Source: an uncultured Paracoccaceae bacterium (GTDB lineage Bacteria; Pseudomonadota; Alphaproteobacteria; Rhodobacterales; Rhodobacteraceae). From it: DNA of 64,000 nucleotides. The stretch lies in assembly GCA_958439195.1 (NCBI GenBank), contig OY288150.1, positions 87,279-151,278 on the forward strand. Reading direction: 5' to 3'. Positions 7,300 to 15,466 of the stretch are shown in pieces. Every line of letters begins with the position of its first letter. Positions within the stretch are counted from its first letter, which is position 1. The position numbers and the translations under genes are program-made. The notes beneath the pieces are model-generated. The model did not search any database, was not told where the DNA came from, and saw only the letters and a list, made by a program, of their open reading frames with translations.

Positions 7300-9251
7300 G
7301 TCCGGCTCACGGTGATCGGTGTCACTCCATCCGGCGGGAGAATCCGTTCGGACAGTTGAGCCAGATCCTCCCGAATTCGGGCCCGCTGCGCAGTAGGATA
7401 GGCATCTTCGGGCGGCAGGCCGCCGTGTTGGGCAAAGAGCATGATGTCGCGCGCGATCGGTGCCGCCGCCGTTGAGCCGCCGCCGCCATGCTCCACTACA
7501 ACAGTCACGGCATATCGAGGCGCATCAAAGGGTGCGAAGGCCACGAACAGCCCATGGTCCCGCCTGTTCCATGGGAGTTCGTCCTGCGATCGGACACCGG
7601 CGGCGCGCTCGGCCGCTGTGATCGAAAACACCTGGCTCGTTCCGGTCTTCCCGGCCATGGCTTTGGTCACATCCGCGATCCGTGACCCGTATGCGGTGCC
7701 GCGCTCGTGGTTCGACACCTCGAACATCCCTTGTCGCACGATCGCAAGCGCTTCTGCCGAAAGTCCAAGTGAGGCAGGCGCAGGTTCACCCGGGCTGGCC
7801 CCACCAAGCGGGCGCACGAGACGCGGGAGGACTGCCGTTCCTGAGGCCAGGCGCGCGGTCATCGTGGCTAGCTGAATTGGCGAGGTCAACGTGAAGCCCT
7901 GGCCAATGGACGCGTTGATCGTGTCGCCAATCAACCAATCCTGACCGTAGCGCTCTTGCTTCCAGGCGCGCGAGGGATTGTTGCCGTGAACCATTCCCGA
8001 CAGTGGAAGGTCGTATTTCTGGCCCAGTCCAAGACGGTCATTCATCGCAAAGATGCCGTCGATCCCGATCCGTTGCGCAACTTCGTAGAAGTAGACGTCG
8101 CAGGACTGCCGCAACGCACCGACCATGTCGACCCGCCCATGGCCGCCGCTTTTCCAGCAATGGAACCTGCGACCAGAGATTTCCACGTACCCGTTGCAGG
8201 TCACGGTTTCTGCTGGATCCATGACCCCGCTTTCCAGAGCCGCGAGCGCATTCGACATCTTGATCGTGGACCCCGGCGGATAGGCCCCTTGAACGGTCTT
8301 GTCGGCAAGAGGGCGAAACTCGCTGTCGCGCAGTCCGCTGTAGTCCTTGCTCGAGATCCCCCGCACGAAGAGGTTCGGGTCGAATGCAGGGGCAGACGTG
8401 CAGCCGAGGAGATCACCGTTCGTGACATCCATTACGATTGCCGCCGCGCTTTGTCCTTCGAGGCGCACACGCATGAAGTTCTGCAAATGATGATCCAGTG
8501 TGATCTGCATGTCCGAGCCGGGGGTCGGCGGATCAAGTGCCAGCTCGCGCATGGTCCTGCCGCTGGCGTTGACCTCCACCCGCTGAGCTCCCGGCTCACC
8601 GCGCAGCGCGCGCTCGTGGATCCGCTCAAGCGCCGTCTTGCCGATCTGGTAGTCCGGCGAGCGCAAAAGCGGATCGGGCTCCCCGTCCTTGGTTGCGAGA
8701 TCGCTGTCGCTAACGGGTCCCACATAGCCGACCTGATGGGCAAAGTCCGGCCCGAAGGGATAGACCCGGGACAGCACCATCTCCGGGTGGACACCCGGAA
8801 GAGCCGGGGTGTTCAAGGCGATGATTGACAACTCTTCCCAGGTGACCCTGTCCTTAACGGTCACCGGGACAAAGCCCCGAACGCGGTCAAGTTGCTCCCG
8901 AATCCGGTCGATATCCTCGCTCGTCAGACCAAGAAGCCGCTGCAGTTTCGCAAGGACGTCATCGACGTCCCGGGCCTCCTCGTTCACGAGCGTGATCCGG
9001 TAGGTGTGCTCGTTGTCCGCGACGATCTTGCCCGCGCGGTCAAAGATGCGGCCCCGGTCGGGGCGCACCAGCCGCAAATTAATCCGGTTTTCCTCGGCCA
9101 GAAGGTAATACTCCTCAGCATCGCGTACACCCAGTTGCCACATCCGGAAACCAAGCACACCGACCACCGAGGTCATCATGCCGCCCAGCAACAGCGACCG
9201 ACGCGTCGTTACCCGTGCGGCCTTGGCAAGATCCCGTTCAGATCGGCGCAT
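7296..9251 (-). CDS. mrdA: Penicillin-binding protein 2 (elongasome transpeptidase)
   Basis: 651 residues, the usual PBP2 length. There is one N-terminal membrane anchor (residues 18-36), a PBP dimerisation domain, then the transpeptidase domain with PPGSTIK (Ser328, Lys331), SCD (383-385) and KTGTSQ (Lys535). PBP2 cross-links peptidoglycan during lateral wall growth and normally works with RodA; no rodA is present here. Finding it inside a copper island between a ferric-reductase-like gene and a cytochrome gene is unusual. It overlaps both neighbours (14 and 4 bases), so co-expression is strongly implied. Probably a second copy next to a chromosomal housekeeping gene. Confidence 0.95.
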   Translation of the reverse strand: MRRSERDLAKAARVTTRRSLLLGGMMTSVVGVLGFRMWQLGVRDAEEYYLLAEENRINLRLVRPDRGRIFDRAGKIVADNEHTYRITLVNEEARDVDDVLAKLQRLLGLTSEDIDRIREQLDRVRGFVPVTVKDRVTWEELSIIALNTPALPGVHPEMVLSRVYPFGPDFAHQVGYVGPVSDSDLATKDGEPDPLLRSPDYQIGKTALERIHERALRGEPGAQRVEVNASGRTMRELALDPPTPGSDMQITLDHHLQNFMRVRLEGQSAAAIVMDVTNGDLLGCTSAPAFDPNLFVRGISSKDYSGLRDSEFRPLADKTVQGAYPPGSTIKMSNALAALESGVMDPAETVTCNGYVEISGRRFHCWKSGGHGRVDMVGALRQSCDVYFYEVAQRIGIDGIFAMNDRLGLGQKYDLPLSGMVHGNNPSRAWKQERYGQDWLIGDTINASIGQGFTLTSPIQLATMTARLASGTAVLPRLVRPLGGASPGEPAPASLGLSAEALAIVRQGMFEVSNHERGTAYGSRIADVTKAMAGKTGTSQVFSITAAERAAGVRSQDELPWNRRDHGLFVAFAPFDAPRYAVTVVVEHGGGGSTAAAPIARDIMLFAQHGGLPPEDAYPTAQRARIREDLAQLSERILPPDGVTPITVSRT

Positions 9252-9981
9252 GCTTGGCCCTCTCGTCCTGAGACTCCGGTATGCGTCTGCCGCCGATGGT
9301 TTTCAGGTAAGCGGCAAGTCGCAGTCCCAGGACCAAGACCACCAGTCCGACGAACCAATACTGCAGGGGGTTAGGCTCGGGCGTCGCCCGGTGAAAGCTG
9401 AGGAAGTGCATGAACAGGAAGTAGGCGACATGCGCTACAGACAGCCACCAGAGCGGCAGGACACCCATTTGCAGAAACTTCCAGCCGGAAACGCCCAGGC
9501 GGCGCATTGCGACATCGCTTGAGGTTGAGGCCAGGAGGATCGCGAGGAGCAAGGCGGCGATCCCGATTGCGTTGGCCAGACCAAAGCCATGTTGAAACAT
9601 GACATAGCTGAGGAGTTCGGGATTCCATTCGAAGCCGAAGAGCCGCATCAGGTCCCATTCGACCCAGCCGACAAGAATGATTCCAGCATGCGCAAGCGCC
9701 AGAAGGCAGCCGTAGATCCCCGACTCGCGGCGGTAGGTCAGCACCAACACTGCGGGTCTGAGGAGCCGGGCCAGAGGCCCCAGGCCCATCGAAAGCGCAA
9801 CCAGCACCAGCGAGGCGTCGGCAAGTGCCCGGTTCCAGCGGTGCATCGGACTCCACTCGCCATGGATGGCCGCAAAAATCAGAACGAGGCCAGCAGAGAG
9901 GAGGGCCATCAGCCCGTGCCGCAGAAGCACATTCCGGCTCAGCCGTCGGAACATTGGGTCATGGACCGTGACTGTCTTCAT
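9238..9981 (-). CDS. Ferric-reductase-like transmembrane protein
   Basis: 247 residues with about six hydrophobic segments. Residues suited to haem ligation include ALAHAGIIL, FQHGFGLAN, SVAHVAYF and FMHFLSFH, and the segment around GVSGWKFLQMGVLPLWW fits the ferric-reductase-like/MsrQ transmembrane domain. Such proteins carry electrons across the inner membrane through b-type haems. It overlaps PBP2 by 14 bases and the upstream membrane-protein gene by 4. It may feed or drain the periplasmic cytochromes encoded in the same operon; that is inference. Confidence 0.75.
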   Translation of the reverse strand: MKTVTVHDPMFRRLSRNVLLRHGLMALLSAGLVLIFAAIHGEWSPMHRWNRALADASLVLVALSMGLGPLARLLRPAVLVLTYRRESGIYGCLLALAHAGIILVGWVEWDLMRLFGFEWNPELLSYVMFQHGFGLANAIGIAALLLAILLASTSSDVAMRRLGVSGWKFLQMGVLPLWWLSVAHVAYFLFMHFLSFHRATPEPNPLQYWFVGLVVLVLGLRLAAYLKTIGGRRIPESQDERAKHAPI

Positions 9982-10469
9982 TTCACGTCACCCCGATCAA
10001 GGCCCCGCGGTCCCTGCACGTTCCTGTTGCCAGTGCGGACAGCGCGAAACCGGCGCCACGTTGTCAACGCGGCGATGCCCATGATGAAGAGCCCGGCAGT
10101 CGCAAGCCACGGCCGGAGCGGATCAAACCAGGCAAGAAGCGCGGGTCCACCGAAGACCAGCATGAGCACCTTGTTGCAGGTTGGGCAGGCGATTCCGAGA
10201 AAGCTGGCAAGCCCACCCGTCCCGGAAGCGCGCAAGTTGCACTGAGGGACCCACATCGCCGCTGTCACACCTCCGAGGAAGGCCGTCAGAACGGTCGCGA
10301 CGAACTCCCAAGGCCCGACTGGAGTCATCCGGACAAAAAGCGGGTTCGCCCATACGGCAGTGACCGTGCCGAGGACCACAAACAGGGTGATGCCAACAGC
10401 CAGGCCGCGCAGGTTGCGGCGAAGGCTGTCATCATTCAGAAAAGTTGCCGGACCCGGGTTATCGCGCAT
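9978..10469 (-). CDS. Small polytopic membrane protein, unknown function
   Basis: 163 residues from the ATG at 10469, which overlaps the stop of the upstream gene by 11 bases; a longer form from 10508 is possible. I count about four membrane segments. The notable feature is the stretch VPQCNL...GIACPTCNKVLML: three cysteines near a membrane face, which could bind metal or form a redox pair. No family recognised. It is tightly embedded between the YtkA/FixH-like gene and the ferric-reductase-like gene. Confidence 0.65.
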   Translation of the reverse strand: MRDNPGPATFLNDDSLRRNLRGLAVGITLFVVLGTVTAVWANPLFVRMTPVGPWEFVATVLTAFLGGVTAAMWVPQCNLRASGTGGLASFLGIACPTCNKVLMLVFGGPALLAWFDPLRPWLATAGLFIMGIAALTTWRRFRAVRTGNRNVQGPRGLDRGDVK

Positions 10470-10887
10470 CAAACTCGACCTCTGCAAACTCTTCACCAAA
10501 GCCCACACTGACGACCCAACGACCGGCCATCGGCAGCTCCACGTCGGCGCGCCAGACGCCTGCCTCGACCAGCTGAAGCGGCGGCGCTATGCCGTCCATG
10601 TGCATGTCGACCATCGCAAAGTTCACAACTGGCCGCATGCCGGCAGCTGCGCCGGCGTCAGTATCGGGCATGAACTGGATTTCGACCCGAACGTCACGAC
10701 CACCGAGCGCATAGACCTGGACGTCCATCCGTCCGTCCGAAAACGCTTCAGACACTTCGGCTGTCACCGATGGATCAGCGGAGATCGTGTCGCGCGGATC
10801 GAGGGTCCAGACGGTCGTCCAGATGAAGACACCGACGAAGACGGCAACGCCCAAGGCGAGAATGAGGGCAAGCGCTCTAGTTCCCAT
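10459..10887 (-). CDS. YtkA/FixH-like membrane-anchored protein
   Basis: 142 residues from the ATG at 10887; the in-frame extension upstream lies inside the cytochrome gene and is not needed. A single N-terminal membrane anchor (ALALILALGVAVFVGVFI) precedes a periplasmic beta-rich domain ending VELPMAGRWVVSVGF, as in YtkA/FixH-like domains. Several Met/His residues (DMHMDGI) could bind copper. FixH-family proteins assist cytochrome oxidase copper-centre assembly; that role here is inference. It overlaps the di-haem cytochrome gene by 11 bases. Confidence 0.7.
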   Translation of the reverse strand: MGTRALALILALGVAVFVGVFIWTTVWTLDPRDTISADPSVTAEVSEAFSDGRMDVQVYALGGRDVRVEIQFMPDTDAGAAAGMRPVVNFAMVDMHMDGIAPPLQLVEAGVWRADVELPMAGRWVVSVGFGEEFAEVEFDAR

Positions 10888-11860
10888 TTCCCATATCCAT
10901 CTGTGAATGATCCATTCCAGCCATCGGGGTCTCGATCGGCGTCGGTGCGGGCGCAGGAATGTCGCCCGTGCCTTCGGGGTCGAGGAGATAGGTGGCAATG
11001 GCCTCGCGGTCGGCAGCGCTCAGGAAAGACGTGCCCTCAGCGACGACCTCGGCCATGCTGCCGCCGAAAGCATCCCCGTTGGGCAGAATCCCCGACTGAA
11101 GCGCGTAAGCCAGGTCCGCAACGCCCCAACCTTTTGCGAGGAGAACGTCGCTCAGAATTGGCGGTGCTTTGCTGCCCCCTGGAAGGCTATCGTTCCCGGC
11201 AAAGCGGGCACCGTCATCAAGGCCCCCTGCCAGGGTCCGGCCCGTGTGACAGGCAGCGCAATGTGCAGCCCCCTCGACCAGTTGCCGTCCGCGGTTCCAC
11301 GGGGAAGACGTGCCCATAAGTGCGTCCGTCTCGGGCGTATCAAGGTAGGCCGCGCGCCAGAGTTTCAGTCCCGATCTGAAACTGAAGGGAAAGCCGACGT
11401 CGTGGGGTGGGGCTGCAACGCCAACAGCCGGGACGGTGCGGAACGCCTCCCAGAGGTCGGCAATGTCCTGATCGGTAAAACCGGCGTAGAAAGAGTAGGT
11501 GAAAACCGGGTAGTAGGGGTCGCCGTCGGGCGACACCCCTTGGCGCACGGCCTTGGCGAAATCCTGCACAGTCCATTGCCCGATCCCGGCCTCCCGATGC
11601 GGTGTGATGTTCGGTGGCACGAAGGTGCCGAAGGGCGTGTCAAGAGGCGCACCTCCCGCGAGCGCCAGTCCTTTGGCGGCTGAGCTGGTATGGCAGGACA
11701 CGCAGCCACTTGCGCGCGCGAGATAGGCCCCACGTTCGGCATCGCCGGAAGGGAAGCTCGCGGGCTCGACCTCCCCGATCGGCCACAGTGCCAACACCCC
11801 GGCACCGATACCTGCCACGATGGCTGGGAAGACAAAGGAAAGCCGGATCAAACCTCGCAT
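10877..11860 (-). CDS. Di-haem cytochrome c with Met/His C-terminal tag
   Basis: 327 residues from the ATG at 11860, two bases after the upstream stop. There is a signal or anchor segment, then two haem motifs, CVSCH and CAACH, in two cytochrome c domains, similar to the cytochrome subunits of alcohol and aldehyde dehydrogenase complexes. The extreme C-terminus carries MAGMDHSQMDMGNGN, a copper-ligand-rich tag that is not part of the cytochrome fold. The same motif occurs in the oxidases and other proteins of this island, suggesting a copper-binding or copper-docking function. Confidence 0.87.
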   Translation of the reverse strand: MRGLIRLSFVFPAIVAGIGAGVLALWPIGEVEPASFPSGDAERGAYLARASGCVSCHTSSAAKGLALAGGAPLDTPFGTFVPPNITPHREAGIGQWTVQDFAKAVRQGVSPDGDPYYPVFTYSFYAGFTDQDIADLWEAFRTVPAVGVAAPPHDVGFPFSFRSGLKLWRAAYLDTPETDALMGTSSPWNRGRQLVEGAAHCAACHTGRTLAGGLDDGARFAGNDSLPGGSKAPPILSDVLLAKGWGVADLAYALQSGILPNGDAFGGSMAEVVAEGTSFLSAADREAIATYLLDPEGTGDIPAPAPTPIETPMAGMDHSQMDMGNGN

Positions 11861-11862
11861 GG

Positions 11863-12504
11863 TCAGTTCCGGCCCGCACGAAACTGCGCATGACAGGAAG
11901 AGCATGTCGCGCTGATCCGGTTGAAGAGGTCGTCCGCCGCCAGTGTCGTCAGATCGAGCTCCAAAATTGTCGGGTCGGATGTCCCTCGTGTCACCGCGAT
12001 CTTTTCCGAAGCCGCTCCGTATCCCATCAATTCCGCGACCGTGAAGCCCGTTGGTTGCGATGTTCCGGTCATGTCCATGCCCGAGTGATCCATGCCAGCC
12101 ATCTCGTCTGCTGGCGAACTCGCGGGCTCGAGGCCGTTCGGGGCAGCTTCAGCCAAGGCATCAGCATAGGCCTTCAGCTCTTCGGAGAGGGCCGCGAACT
12201 CCTGCCAATCGGCCCAGATTTCCGGCTTGGCATAGGTGACGCCTTCAAGGCTGTTTTCAGGGAAGAGCGACAGCATCGTCCCGCCCGCATGACTTGCAAT
12301 GACGCTGGCGCCTTCAGACACAATGAAGGTGTCGTAGGGCACGGTGCCCTGCATCATCGGTGCCAATTCCGCGATGGTGTCGCGCATTGCCGTCATTCCG
12401 TTCATTCGGTCCAGGACGACGCCCGTCGCCCCCGTATGTGCCAGTGCCACTGCCGCGACGGCGGAAGCGGCAAGCGCGATCGCGCCAGTCCATTGAGATT
12501 TCAT
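11863..12504 (-). CDS. Cytochrome c'-like protein with Met/His insert
   Basis: 213 residues from the ATG at 12504 (AAGGGC about 7 bases upstream and an immediate signal peptide); 12540 is an alternative. The C-terminal haem motif CSSCHAQFR, with the helical sequence before it (MRDTIAELAPMMQG near the N-terminus), fits the cytochrome c' four-helix family. An insert around nucleotides 12060-12110 carries MAGMDHSGMDM, absent from ordinary cytochromes c'. The next cytochrome gene starts 2 bases after its stop. Confidence 0.82.
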   Translation of the reverse strand: MKSQWTGAIALAASAVAAVALAHTGATGVVLDRMNGMTAMRDTIAELAPMMQGTVPYDTFIVSEGASVIASHAGGTMLSLFPENSLEGVTYAKPEIWADWQEFAALSEELKAYADALAEAAPNGLEPASSPADEMAGMDHSGMDMTGTSQPTGFTVAELMGYGAASEKIAVTRGTSDPTILELDLTTLAADDLFNRISATCSSCHAQFRAGRN

Positions 12505-12671
12505 CTGCCTGACTGCCCTTGGTTTTTTGTTGTTGCTCATTGGCTGCGCCCTGCCGGTCAGGCGGGTCGCACCTTGGGACGAATTCTGGAGTCAGGCTGA
12601 GAAAGGGTCGAACCTGAGCAAGTCTTTCAAACCGGCTCTTCTGGTCATCGAACAATCGTTCGGCCTGACTG

Positions 12672-13046
12672 TCAGGTCAGGGTTCGCGGGGGAGGAAGTG
12701 TGATGGCCGGGCCGCCAAAACGGCGTTGCGACTGCTCAGCGTCGGGCTGAAGCACAGCAGGAACGGCCTTGGGCTGTATCGCTGCCAGAGCATCCGGCAA
12801 AACGAACGCTGTGCAAGTGACGCCGGGATGACAGGCAGGCGTTACCGAAGATTGCTGTTCGGGAGTATCTGCAGCCTCGACGGTGAGGCCGGAATGATGC
12901 TCTTTGCCAGACGCTGCTTCTGCAGATTGTGCCAACACCAAGCCCATGACCAGAGCGACAGTCAGAAGCCACATCGACGCGAAACGCAACAACCTGCGTA
13001 CAAGCAGGTTTTGCGGGAAGGTCAATGGGTATGCTGTCGCTCTCAT
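12672..13046 (-). CDS. Small exported Cys/His protein, PPPRT ending
   Basis: 124 residues. A hydrophobic signal segment (MWLLTVALVMGLVLAQSAEA) is followed by KEHHSGL and two cysteines (PACHPGVTC), ending in LPPPRTLT. Not a family I can name. It begins 4 bases after the L,D-transpeptidase stop, so it is in the same operon. It resembles 3591-3947 and 13794-14096 in size, His/Cys content and the proline-Arg-Thr ending. A shorter start at 12974 is possible. Confidence 0.6.
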   Translation of the reverse strand: MRATAYPLTFPQNLLVRRLLRFASMWLLTVALVMGLVLAQSAEAASGKEHHSGLTVEAADTPEQQSSVTPACHPGVTCTAFVLPDALAAIQPKAVPAVLQPDAEQSQRRFGGPAITLPPPRTLT

Positions 13047-13050
13047 CTGT

Positions 13051-13611
13051 TCAGATCAGCTTGACTTTCGTTCCGACCGGCGTGCGATTGAACACTTCTT
13101 CGATGTGCTCATTGTAAAGCCCGATACAGCCGTTCGACGAGCGGCGACCGATCTTGCGCGTATCGTGGGTACCATGAATTCGGTAGTACTGCCACGAGAG
13201 ATACAGGGCGCGGGTGCCAAGCGGATTGGTTGGATCGCCTCCTGGCACAAAGGCTGGCCACTCCGGGTTGCGCTCCCGCATCGAGGGTGTCGGAGCCCAG
13301 CTCGGGTTTTCCCGCTTCTCGACGACCTCGGTATATCCCCGCCGGGTCAGTTCATCCGACAGCGGAACCGAAGTGGGGTAGAGAAACATCTGACCGTCGC
13401 TCGTCCAGTGCTGGAGAACCTTGGCTGTGGTGTCAGAGATGATAACCCCCACCCCAAGCGAGTCGAAGTGGTCCTGCCACTCATGGGTACGGAACGCCGA
13501 GATATTGTTTCGGACGGGCCCTTGGTTATCCTCGGTTGCGAAGGCTGCCCGGCCCGTCAGGAAGGGCGCGGCAAGGGCTCCGGCAACGAAAAGTCGTCGA
13601 CTGAATCGCAT
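13051..13611 (-). CDS. L,D-transpeptidase (YkuD family), copy 1
   Basis: 186 residues from the ATG at 13611, with GAGGAG 6 bases upstream. A Tat-like signal (FSRRLFVAGAL) is present. The YkuD active-site region HGTHDTRKIGRRSSNGCIGL includes the conserved His and the SxGC nucleophile Cys. These enzymes make 3-3 peptidoglycan cross-links or attach lipoproteins, and copper is known to inhibit those of E. coli. First gene of the operon running down to 6823; a MerR-type box lies 46-53 bases upstream. Divergent from a second YkuD gene cluster. Confidence 0.92.
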   Translation of the reverse strand: MRFSRRLFVAGALAAPFLTGRAAFATEDNQGPVRNNISAFRTHEWQDHFDSLGVGVIISDTTAKVLQHWTSDGQMFLYPTSVPLSDELTRRGYTEVVEKRENPSWAPTPSMRERNPEWPAFVPGGDPTNPLGTRALYLSWQYYRIHGTHDTRKIGRRSSNGCIGLYNEHIEEVFNRTPVGTKVKLI

Positions 13612-13633
13612 GGTCTGCTCCTCTTTTTTGTAG

Positions 13634-13664
13634 CTCTTGCCGGGTTCCAACGTGGGAAGGTCAA
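13634..13664 (-). promoter_or_regulatory. Degenerate CueR-like promoter box before L,D-transpeptidase operon
   Basis: Minus strand TTGACCTT (13664-13657) followed by a TTCC-N6-GGAA dyad, with a 19-base gap from TTGACC to a poor -10 (CAAGAG). The left half is identical to the three other boxes of the island; the right half is shifted by one base. It would place the cell-wall/cytochrome operon under the copper regulator. Confidence 0.45.
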
Positions 13665-13793
13665 ATCGCTTCGCGTCGTACAGGGGTCACAAAGAGGTGA
13701 AGCCGTGGCGCTTTCGCCGATTTTGTTGGGAAATTCTCTGCTCACTTCGATGTGAACACCTCTCCCATACACCAAGAGCGCTATTCTGCGACC

Positions 13794-14096
13794 ATGCGTA
13801 AGTTTGCGAACATCTTGTGCGGTTTTTGCTTGCTCGTCGCCCTTCTATGGGCGGCGCTTCCTGATCACGCATCCCACGGCGCGCATGCAGATCATGCTCA
13901 AACCGCAGCTGTGGACCAGGACGCCCTTTGCAGCGACGAATCAGGCCATGCCTCCTGCCAGCTTGTCGCAACTGCCACCTTGTCATTTTTCGAGGTGGCA
14001 CCGTCTGCCAAGTCCGCGCAGTTCGTGATCACGCCGGTCTCGGCTTCGAGCCGAGCCTTTGCCCCCCGACGCCCACCTCCGCGAACCTTCTTCTGA
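13794..14096 (+). CDS. Small exported His/Cys protein, PPPRT ending
   Basis: 100 residues from the ATG at 13794, giving an immediate signal peptide (ILCGFCLLVALLWAALPDHA); an in-frame ATG at 13752 would add 14 residues. The mature part has a His-rich segment (HASHGAHADHAQ), two cysteines and the ending RRPPPRTFF. No recognised family. First gene of the rightward unit with an L,D-transpeptidase, a DsbA-like protein and a YdjM-like membrane protein. It resembles two other small exported proteins in the island. Confidence 0.6.
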   Translation: MRKFANILCGFCLLVALLWAALPDHASHGAHADHAQTAAVDQDALCSDESGHASCQLVATATLSFFEVAPSAKSAQFVITPVSASSRAFAPRRPPPRTFF

Positions 14097-14134
14097 GTGA
14101 ACCCTCGTCCTTCACGTTCCCCTCAGGAGTTCGC

Positions 14135-14698
14135 ATGATTTTCCGTCGATCCTTTCTCACCGGCGCAGCCGCCGCAACCCTGTCGATGCCAACTGTCCTT
14201 CGCGCCCATACCGAAGAACCCTTTGTCCTGGCCGACGAATTCCAACCTCGTGAGGTCCGAGTCCGAGAGCAACATGCCCCCGGTCAGATCCTGGTCTTCC
14301 CGCGAAGTTTCTTTCTCTATTATGTTTTCGATTCCGAGCGTGCCGTCAGGTACGGTGTTGGCGTCGGCAAGGCCGGTCTGGCATTCAAGGGATCGGCAAT
14401 CGTCGAACGAAAGGCCGAATGGCCGTCATGGCGCCCGACAAACGACATGATCCGCCGGAATCCCGATCGCTATGCCCAATTCGCCGATGGGGTGCCGGGC
14501 GGACCGGGCAACCCACTGGGCGCCCGAGCCCTCTACCTGTACCGCGACGGGCGCGACACGTACTACCGGATTCACGGCACGACAGAGCCCTGGTCGATTG
14601 GACAATCTGTGTCGAACGGCTGCATCAGGATGCTGAACGACCATGTGATCCAACTCTACGAGCAGGTACCCGTCGGAACACCGGTGACAGTCCTGTGA
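14135..14698 (+). CDS. L,D-transpeptidase (YkuD family), copy 2
   Basis: 187 residues from the ATG at 14135 with CAGGAG 5 bases upstream. A Tat-like signal (FRRSFLTGAAAATL) leads a YkuD domain with YYRIHGTTEPWSIGQSVSNG then CIRM, containing the conserved His and the SNGC nucleophile. It is a paralogue of 13051-13611 but clearly diverged. The stop overlaps the GTG start of the next gene (GTGA), indicating translational coupling to a DsbA-like protein that might keep the catalytic Cys in the right redox state (inference). Confidence 0.92.
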   Translation: MIFRRSFLTGAAAATLSMPTVLRAHTEEPFVLADEFQPREVRVREQHAPGQILVFPRSFFLYYVFDSERAVRYGVGVGKAGLAFKGSAIVERKAEWPSWRPTNDMIRRNPDRYAQFADGVPGGPGNPLGARALYLYRDGRDTYYRIHGTTEPWSIGQSVSNGCIRMLNDHVIQLYEQVPVGTPVTVL

Positions 14699-15462
14699 CG
14701 ATCCGGCGTCGTGATCTCTTTGTAGTGGGGGGCATCATTGCCGTGATCTATGGACTGCGGGCCTTGCCTTGGGACCGGCTTGGCGGACGCGGGCTTTCCT
14801 ATGTCGACATCGAGGGTGTGCCGCCATTTCGTCGACTGGAGCTGCCCGGTCAGACCTCCACGGCAAACATCGCACTTGTCGGTCTCGATGGGCCACTACC
14901 TGAAGCGGGAGCACGCAGGGCGCGCATGGAGACCCTGCGCACCGACCCATGTCCGGCCTTATTTGGGAACAGCGCCTCCAATTCTGAGGTTCCCATCGCC
15001 TACTTCAGCGAGTTTCGTTGTCCGTTCTGCCGTGCTCTCGAGCGAGATCTTGAAAGCCTACTGGCCGAGGACCCAGCGACATTCCGGCTCGTGCAACACG
15101 AACTTCCGATCTTCGGGCCGCCGTCTGAGCTGGCCGCCCGGGCATCCGTTGCCGCCGCACGTCAGGGCAAGCAACAGGAGCTTCGCCGCCGCTTCATGCG
15201 GACACCGATGGTTGCGGAAGAGGCCTCGGTACGTCGTGTTGCGGAGTCCCTTGATCTGGATGTCGAGCAGCTCTTAATCGACATGTCCTCCGCCGGGGTC
15301 CAGGCCGAACTCGACCGAACACGCGCACTTGCCGATCTCTTCGGGTTCATCGGCACCCCAGGTCTGGTGATCGGACGGACCGTGCTCAGCGGTGCGGTTC
15401 CCCTTTCCCTCCTCCGACAGATTGCGGAAGAAGAGAAGGCCGAACCATTTCCGGTCTGTTGA
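14695..15462 (+). CDS. DsbA-like membrane-anchored thioredoxin-fold protein
   Basis: 255 residues from a GTG start overlapping the previous stop. An N-terminal hydrophobic anchor (LFVVGGIIAVIYGL) precedes a DsbA-type domain with FRCPFC as active site, a helical insertion and a cis-Pro loop GTPGLVIG. The family oxidises or isomerises disulfides, or protects Cys enzymes, in the periplasm. Position between an L,D-transpeptidase and a membrane hydrolase-like gene suggests service to the Cys-dependent transpeptidase; this is inferred. Confidence 0.82.
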   Translation: MTIRRRDLFVVGGIIAVIYGLRALPWDRLGGRGLSYVDIEGVPPFRRLELPGQTSTANIALVGLDGPLPEAGARRARMETLRTDPCPALFGNSASNSEVPIAYFSEFRCPFCRALERDLESLLAEDPATFRLVQHELPIFGPPSELAARASVAAARQGKQQELRRRFMRTPMVAEEASVRRVAESLDLDVEQLLIDMSSAGVQAELDRTRALADLFGFIGTPGLVIGRTVLSGAVPLSLLRQIAEEEKAEPFPVC

Positions 15463-15466
15463 TGCG

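Noticed and set aside
7956..8828. 290-codon open frame on the plus strand
   Set aside because: Antisense to the PBP2 gene with all its active-site motifs; no domain in the opposite frame.
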